Of a DNA stretch of 23,744 bases, positions 20,220 through 23,744 are shown piece by piece (positions within the stretch are counted from its first letter, which is position 1; each line of letters starts with the position of its first letter). Made by a program: the position numbers and the translations under genes. The stretch lies in NCBI GenBank assembly GCA_016210245.1, contig JACQUR010000204.1, forward strand, positions 1 through 23,744. The letters run 5' to 3'. The notes under the pieces are model-generated. The model worked only from the letters and a program-made list of their open reading frames with translations, ran no database searches and was not told the origin of the DNA. This DNA is from Chloroflexota bacterium (GTDB lineage: Bacteria; Chloroflexota; UBA6077; JACQUR01).

Positions 20220-21905
20220 ATGGCCGAAGATCACCGGGAGGGGAAGGTGAAGTCGCGCCGCCTGACACGGCGAGCGGTGCTGCGCTATGGAGTACAGGCA
20301 GGGACTGCGCTCGGGCTTGCCGCTCTGGTAGGCTGCGGCCCGCAGGCGCCCGCCGTGCCCACCCCTGCTCCCAAAGCCCCCGGCGCCGAGGCCGCGCCGC
20401 AGGCGCCCTCGACCGCTGGGCCAGCCGCGAAGGTGGCGCCCAGCGCCGGGGAGCCCCGAATGGGCGGGCGATTGCGCTTCACTGTGCCCGCTACGGGGAG
20501 CAACGCGGTGCTGGACCCGGCCCAGTTCTTCGGCGGCGCCGACTGGAACTTTGGCTACAACCTGTATGACACGCTGACCGAGTTCGACGCGCAGGGCAAC
20601 GTCGTCCCCGGCCTGGCCGAGTCCTGGGACAACCCCGATCCGAAGACCTACGTGCTCCACCTGCGCGAAGGGGTCAAGTTCCACGACGGCACCCCCTTCG
20701 ATGCCGAGGCGGCCAGGTTCAACCTGGACTACCACCTGAATCCGGCCAACAAGTCGCGCCAGGTGGCCCAGGTGGAGTCGATCGACGCCGTGGAGGCGGT
20801 GGATGCGAAGACGCTCCGTATCCGCCTCAAGCGGCCCAACGCGGACCTGCCGGTGTCGCTGGCGGACGCGGCCGGGATGATGGTTTCGCCGGCGGCGCGG
20901 CAGAAGCTGGGCGCTCAGTTCGTGAACCAGCCGGTGGGCAGCGGGCCCTTTGTGTTCGTCGAGCAGGTGCGCGACTCCCACCTGCTCTTCCGTCGGAACG
21001 ACCGCTACTGGCGCAAGGACGGCCCCTACCTGGACGAGTTGTACCATCCGATCATCCCCGACGCCGTAGTGCGCTTTGGTGGGGTGGCGAGTGGCGAGCT
21101 GGACTTCGTGCCTGCACGCGGCTACGAGGTGGCCTCGGTCCGCACGGGGCCGAACGTCAGGAACCAGGACGTGCTCGACTACAACGTTGGCCTCTTCTAC
21201 ATGAACCTGCGCGATACGGTCCTGGGCGAGAACAAGTATCTGCGCCAGGCGATGGCCTGGGCGCTCGACCGCAAGGGGTTGATCGAGAGCTTGCTCGGGG
21301 GTCTGGCGGTGGAGGCGACCCAGCTCCACCCGCCCTTCAGCTTCTGGTACTCCAAGCAGCTCCAGCCCTACGGCTACGATCCGGCCCGGGCGCGCGAGCT
21401 GCTCAAGCAGGGCGGCAAGCCCAACGGCTTCCCGCTTACGATCAAGGCATTCGACAACCCCACCACCTCGCCCGTGGTGCAGGCGTACCAGGAGCAGTTC
21501 GCCAGGGTTGGGCTGGCCGTGAAGCTGGCCATGGTAGAGCAGTCGGTCTGGCTGGAGGACATCTACAAGGGCAACTACGAGGTGACGCCGGCGATCACCT
21601 TCAGCGGTCGGATTGGCATTCACGACTCCTACAGTTCCATGTTCCACAGCAAGGGCCGCTTCAATGGTGGGGTCCGGGGCGACAAGGAGCTGGACCGGCT
21701 CATCGAGCAGGCGGAGGGGGAGTACGACCAGACCAGGCGCAAGGCGCTGTACGACGAGATCATTCGCCGCGTTCACGACGAGGCGCTGCAGGTCTACGTC
21801 TACCACAGCAGCATCCGCCTGGTGATGGACAAGAAGGTGCAGGGGTTCACCTGGGTGCCGGACGGAAAGACCCGGTTTCGCACCACCTGGCTGGCCGCGG
21901 CCTAG
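20220..21905 (+). CDS. Family 5 solute-binding lipoprotein, copy 3
   Basis: The 561-residue paralogue has Tat-type T16-R17-R18-A-V-L, lipobox LVGC at Cys39 and a long Ala/Pro linker. Conserved blocks match its neighbours. Its most divergent part is the second lobe: after GGKPNGF it reads PLTIKAFDNPTTSPVVQAYQ and LAVKLAMVEQSVWLEDIYKG, where other copies have a KFKMSGPF-like segment and IEAEIVALES-like strand. The pocket loop is ITFSGRIGIHDSYSSMF. It also reads GYEVASVRTGPNVRNQDVLD in the hinge-proximal region. These differences mark it as the best candidate for a changed ligand. AGGAGGG lies 9 bases before the ATG, 87 bases after copy 2. Confidence 0.94.
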   Translation: MAEDHREGKVKSRRLTRRAVLRYGVQAGTALGLAALVGCGPQAPAVPTPAPKAPGAEAAPQAPSTAGPAAKVAPSAGEPRMGGRLRFTVPATGSNAVLDPAQFFGGADWNFGYNLYDTLTEFDAQGNVVPGLAESWDNPDPKTYVLHLREGVKFHDGTPFDAEAARFNLDYHLNPANKSRQVAQVESIDAVEAVDAKTLRIRLKRPNADLPVSLADAAGMMVSPAARQKLGAQFVNQPVGSGPFVFVEQVRDSHLLFRRNDRYWRKDGPYLDELYHPIIPDAVVRFGGVASGELDFVPARGYEVASVRTGPNVRNQDVLDYNVGLFYMNLRDTVLGENKYLRQAMAWALDRKGLIESLLGGLAVEATQLHPPFSFWYSKQLQPYGYDPARARELLKQGGKPNGFPLTIKAFDNPTTSPVVQAYQEQFARVGLAVKLAMVEQSVWLEDIYKGNYEVTPAITFSGRIGIHDSYSSMFHSKGRFNGGVRGDKELDRLIEQAEGEYDQTRRKALYDEIIRRVHDEALQVYVYHSSIRLVMDKKVQGFTWVPDGKTRFRTTWLAAA

Positions 21906-21958
21906 CCTGCGGGGATGAGCAAGGGGAGATGCGGGCAGAGTCGACCTCGGGGCATGAG

Positions 21959-21977
21959 CCGGGGGCAGAAACCCCGG
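21959..21977 (+). promoter_or_regulatory. Hairpin before the copy 4 ribosome binding site
   Basis: CCGGGG (21959-21964) pairs perfectly with CCCCGG (21972-21977) around a GCAGAAA loop. It is a stronger form of the short hairpins at the same place before copies 2 and 3. It ends directly before AGAGGAG. Confidence 0.5.
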
Positions 21978-21994
21978 AGAGGAGACTGACGGCT

Positions 21995-23671
21995 ATGGCT
22001 GAAGATCGCTTGGCAGAGAGTGGAGCGCCACTCCGCCTGACACGGCGGGCGATGCTCCGTTACGGAGTGCAGGCGGGCGCTGCGCTCGGGCTCGGGGCCC
22101 TCGTCGGCTGTGGCCCCCAGGCCCCCGCGACTCCTGGAGGGCCTGGGGGCGAGTCGGCGCCTCCCGCTCAGCCGGTACGGACCGCCGCGCCGGCCGCGAA
22201 GGTGGCGCCGGGGGCTGGCGAGCCGCGAATGGGCGGGCGATTGCGCTTCGGTGTCGCTACGGCGGGGGCGAACCCGGTGCTGGACTCGGCCCAGTTCTTC
22301 AGCGGCACTGACTGGAACTTCGGCTACAACCTGTATGACACGCTCACCGAGTTCGACGCGCAGGGCAACGTCGGCCCGGGCCTGGCCGAGTCGTGGGACA
22401 GCCCCGATCCGAAGACCTACGTGCTGCACCTGCGCGAAGGGGTCAAGTTCCACGACGGCACTCCTTTCGACGCCGAGGCGGCCAAGTTCAACCTGGACTA
22501 CCACCTCAATCCGGCCAACAAGTCGCGCCAGGTGGCCCAGGTGGACTCGATCGATAGCGTGGAGGTGGTCAACGCCAGGACCGTCCGCATCCACCTGAAG
22601 CGGCCCGACGCGGACCTGCCGGTGTCGCTGGCGGACGCGGCCGGGATGATGGTTTCGCCGACCGCGCGGCAGAAGCTGGGCGCCCAGTTTGTCAATCAGC
22701 CGGTGGGCAGCGGTCCCTTTGTGTTCGTCGAGCAGGTGCGCGACTCGCACGTGCTCTTCCGCCGCAACGAGCAACACTGGCGCAAGGATGGCCCCTACCT
22801 GGACGAGCTGTACCATCCGATCATCCTCGACAAGGTCGTCCGCTTCGGCGCTGTCGCGAACGGGGAGATGGAGTTCGCGGTTGCGCGCGCCTTCGAGGTG
22901 CCCTCGATCCGCATGGGACCCAACGTCAAGACCCAGGACGTGCTCGACTACAACTGCGGGCTCTTCTACATGAACCTGCGCGATACGGTCTTTGGCCAGA
23001 ACAAGTACCTGCGCCAGGCGATGGCCTGGGCGCTCGACCGCAAGGGGATGATCGAGACGCTGCTCGGGGGTCTGGCGGTAGAAGCGACGCAGCTCCACCC
23101 GCCCTTCAGCTTCTGGTACTCCAAACAGCTCCAGCCCTATGGCTACGACCCGGCCCGGGCCCGCGAGCTGCTCAAGCAGGGCGGCAAGCCTAACGGCTTC
23201 AAGTTCAAGATGAGCGGCCCCTTTGGAACGCCCGAGGTTGGGGCTATCGTGCAGGTGTTCCAGGACCAGTTCGCCAAGGTCGGCATTGAGACAGAAATGG
23301 TGTCGCTGGAGTCGGCCAAGTGGCTGGACGACCTGTACAAGGTCAACTACGATGTGATCCCAGCGATCACCTTCACGGGCCGGATCGGGATCCACGACTC
23401 CTACAGCTCCATGTTCCACACCAAGGGTCGCTTCAATAGCGGGGCACGGGGCGATAAGGAGCTGGACCAGCTCATCGAGCAGGCGGTGGGCGAGTACGAT
23501 CGGGCAAAGCGAAAGACGATGTACGACGAGATTACCCGCCGCGTCCATGACGATGTGCTGCAGATCTTCGTGTTCTACAGCAACATCCGGCTGGTCATGG
23601 ACAAGAAGGTACAGGGATTCACCTGGGTGCCAGATGGGAAGACGCGCTTTCGCACCACCTGGCTGGCGTAG
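21995..23671 (+). CDS. Family 5 solute-binding lipoprotein, copy 4
   Basis: The 558-residue paralogue starts at ATG 21995 (MAEDRLAESGAPLRLTRRAM), matching the MAED start of the other three and preceded by AGAGGAG. An ATG at 21929 in frame would add 22 residues from the intergenic leader and is rejected. It has the Tat-type TRRAML, lipobox LVGC, Gly/Pro/Ala linker, and binding domain beginning MGGRLRF. The pocket loop is ITFTGRIGIHDSYSSMF. Unlike the others it has HPIILDKVVRFGAVANGEME in the middle region, and DDVLQIFVFYSNIR near the end. It is closest by eye to copy 3 in the first lobe and to copy 2 in the second. Complete; only low-complexity DNA follows. Confidence 0.94.
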   Translation: MAEDRLAESGAPLRLTRRAMLRYGVQAGAALGLGALVGCGPQAPATPGGPGGESAPPAQPVRTAAPAAKVAPGAGEPRMGGRLRFGVATAGANPVLDSAQFFSGTDWNFGYNLYDTLTEFDAQGNVGPGLAESWDSPDPKTYVLHLREGVKFHDGTPFDAEAAKFNLDYHLNPANKSRQVAQVDSIDSVEVVNARTVRIHLKRPDADLPVSLADAAGMMVSPTARQKLGAQFVNQPVGSGPFVFVEQVRDSHVLFRRNEQHWRKDGPYLDELYHPIILDKVVRFGAVANGEMEFAVARAFEVPSIRMGPNVKTQDVLDYNCGLFYMNLRDTVFGQNKYLRQAMAWALDRKGMIETLLGGLAVEATQLHPPFSFWYSKQLQPYGYDPARARELLKQGGKPNGFKFKMSGPFGTPEVGAIVQVFQDQFAKVGIETEMVSLESAKWLDDLYKVNYDVIPAITFTGRIGIHDSYSSMFHTKGRFNSGARGDKELDQLIEQAVGEYDRAKRKTMYDEITRRVHDDVLQIFVFYSNIRLVMDKKVQGFTWVPDGKTRFRTTWLA

Positions 23672-23744
23672 TCGGGTCGTATGGCGGGGGCTTTTAACCC
23701 CCCACCCCCCGGGCCGGGGGCCAACCCCCCCCCCACCAAACACC
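23672..23744. other. Low-complexity G/C tail, possible terminator or contig-end artefact
   Basis: After the last stop, GGGGG (23686-23690) and CCCCC (23698 onward) flank CTTTTAA and could form a short hairpin. The remaining bases are almost only C and G runs, including ten consecutive C's, unlike any other part of the window. No gene is visible here. Confidence 0.45.

Noticed and set aside
21929..21994. ATG at 21929 as start of binding protein copy 4
   Set aside because: The other three copies start with MAED, copy 4 has the same MAED at 21995 with AGAGGAG before it, and the intervening DNA corresponds to the intergenic leader of the other copies.
16437..23743. Four long open frames antisense to the four binding-protein genes
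   Set aside because: They mirror each gene in a GC-rich codon-bias shadow, are His/Val/Leu/Arg-rich without motifs, and repeat because the sense genes are paralogous. The sense strand has signals, ribosome binding sites and conserved domains.

Overview
The window is about 23.7 kb of GC-rich, densely packed bacterial DNA. The gene set fits a free-living, organotrophic bacterium that degrades acyl-CoA compounds and takes up small organic molecules: class III CoA-transferase, crotonases, acyl-CoA ligase, an oligopeptide/dipeptide-type ABC importer, Tat-type lipoproteins, toxin-antitoxin genes and a desulforedoxin pair. Short, self-similar intergenic repeats and long Pro/Ala linkers behind lipoprotein cysteines suggest Chloroflexota or a similar uncultured lineage. 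That placement is an inference; no marker gene is present. No rRNA, tRNA, CRISPR array or transposase was seen.

Left part (1-5193): a ribbon-helix-helix antitoxin-like gene cut by the window edge, a NIF3-family metal protein, an NfeD-type membrane serine protease, an MFS exporter, and a PAP2 phosphatase. The MFS and PAP2 genes are divided by a 0.5 kb non-coding stretch holding a large palindromic repeat.

Middle part (5171-12836): nine genes on the minus strand, most overlapping by a few bases. In transcription order they are: atypical crotonase, double-length CaiB-type CoA-transferase, antitoxin-like protein and PIN-domain toxin, second crotonase, acyl-CoA ligase, two very small desulforedoxin-like proteins, and a YtcJ-like amidohydrolase. 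This looks like one operon for activating and degrading an acyl-CoA substrate, with a toxin-antitoxin pair set inside it. Repeat-derived DNA is found in or at the ends of several of these reading frames.

Right part (12837-23744): a strong sigma70-like promoter drives two dipeptide/oligopeptide-type permease genes. A convergent unit encodes an amidase and a very small protein. A second near-consensus promoter then drives four tandem paralogous family 5 solute-binding lipoproteins, which arose by duplication of a roughly 1.77 kb unit that includes the intergenic leader. No transporter ATPase gene is in the window. The simplest reading is one membrane channel served by four binding proteins of related but diverging specificity, with the amidase processing an imported amide or peptide. 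The last 70 bases are low-complexity G/C runs that may be a contig-end artefact.
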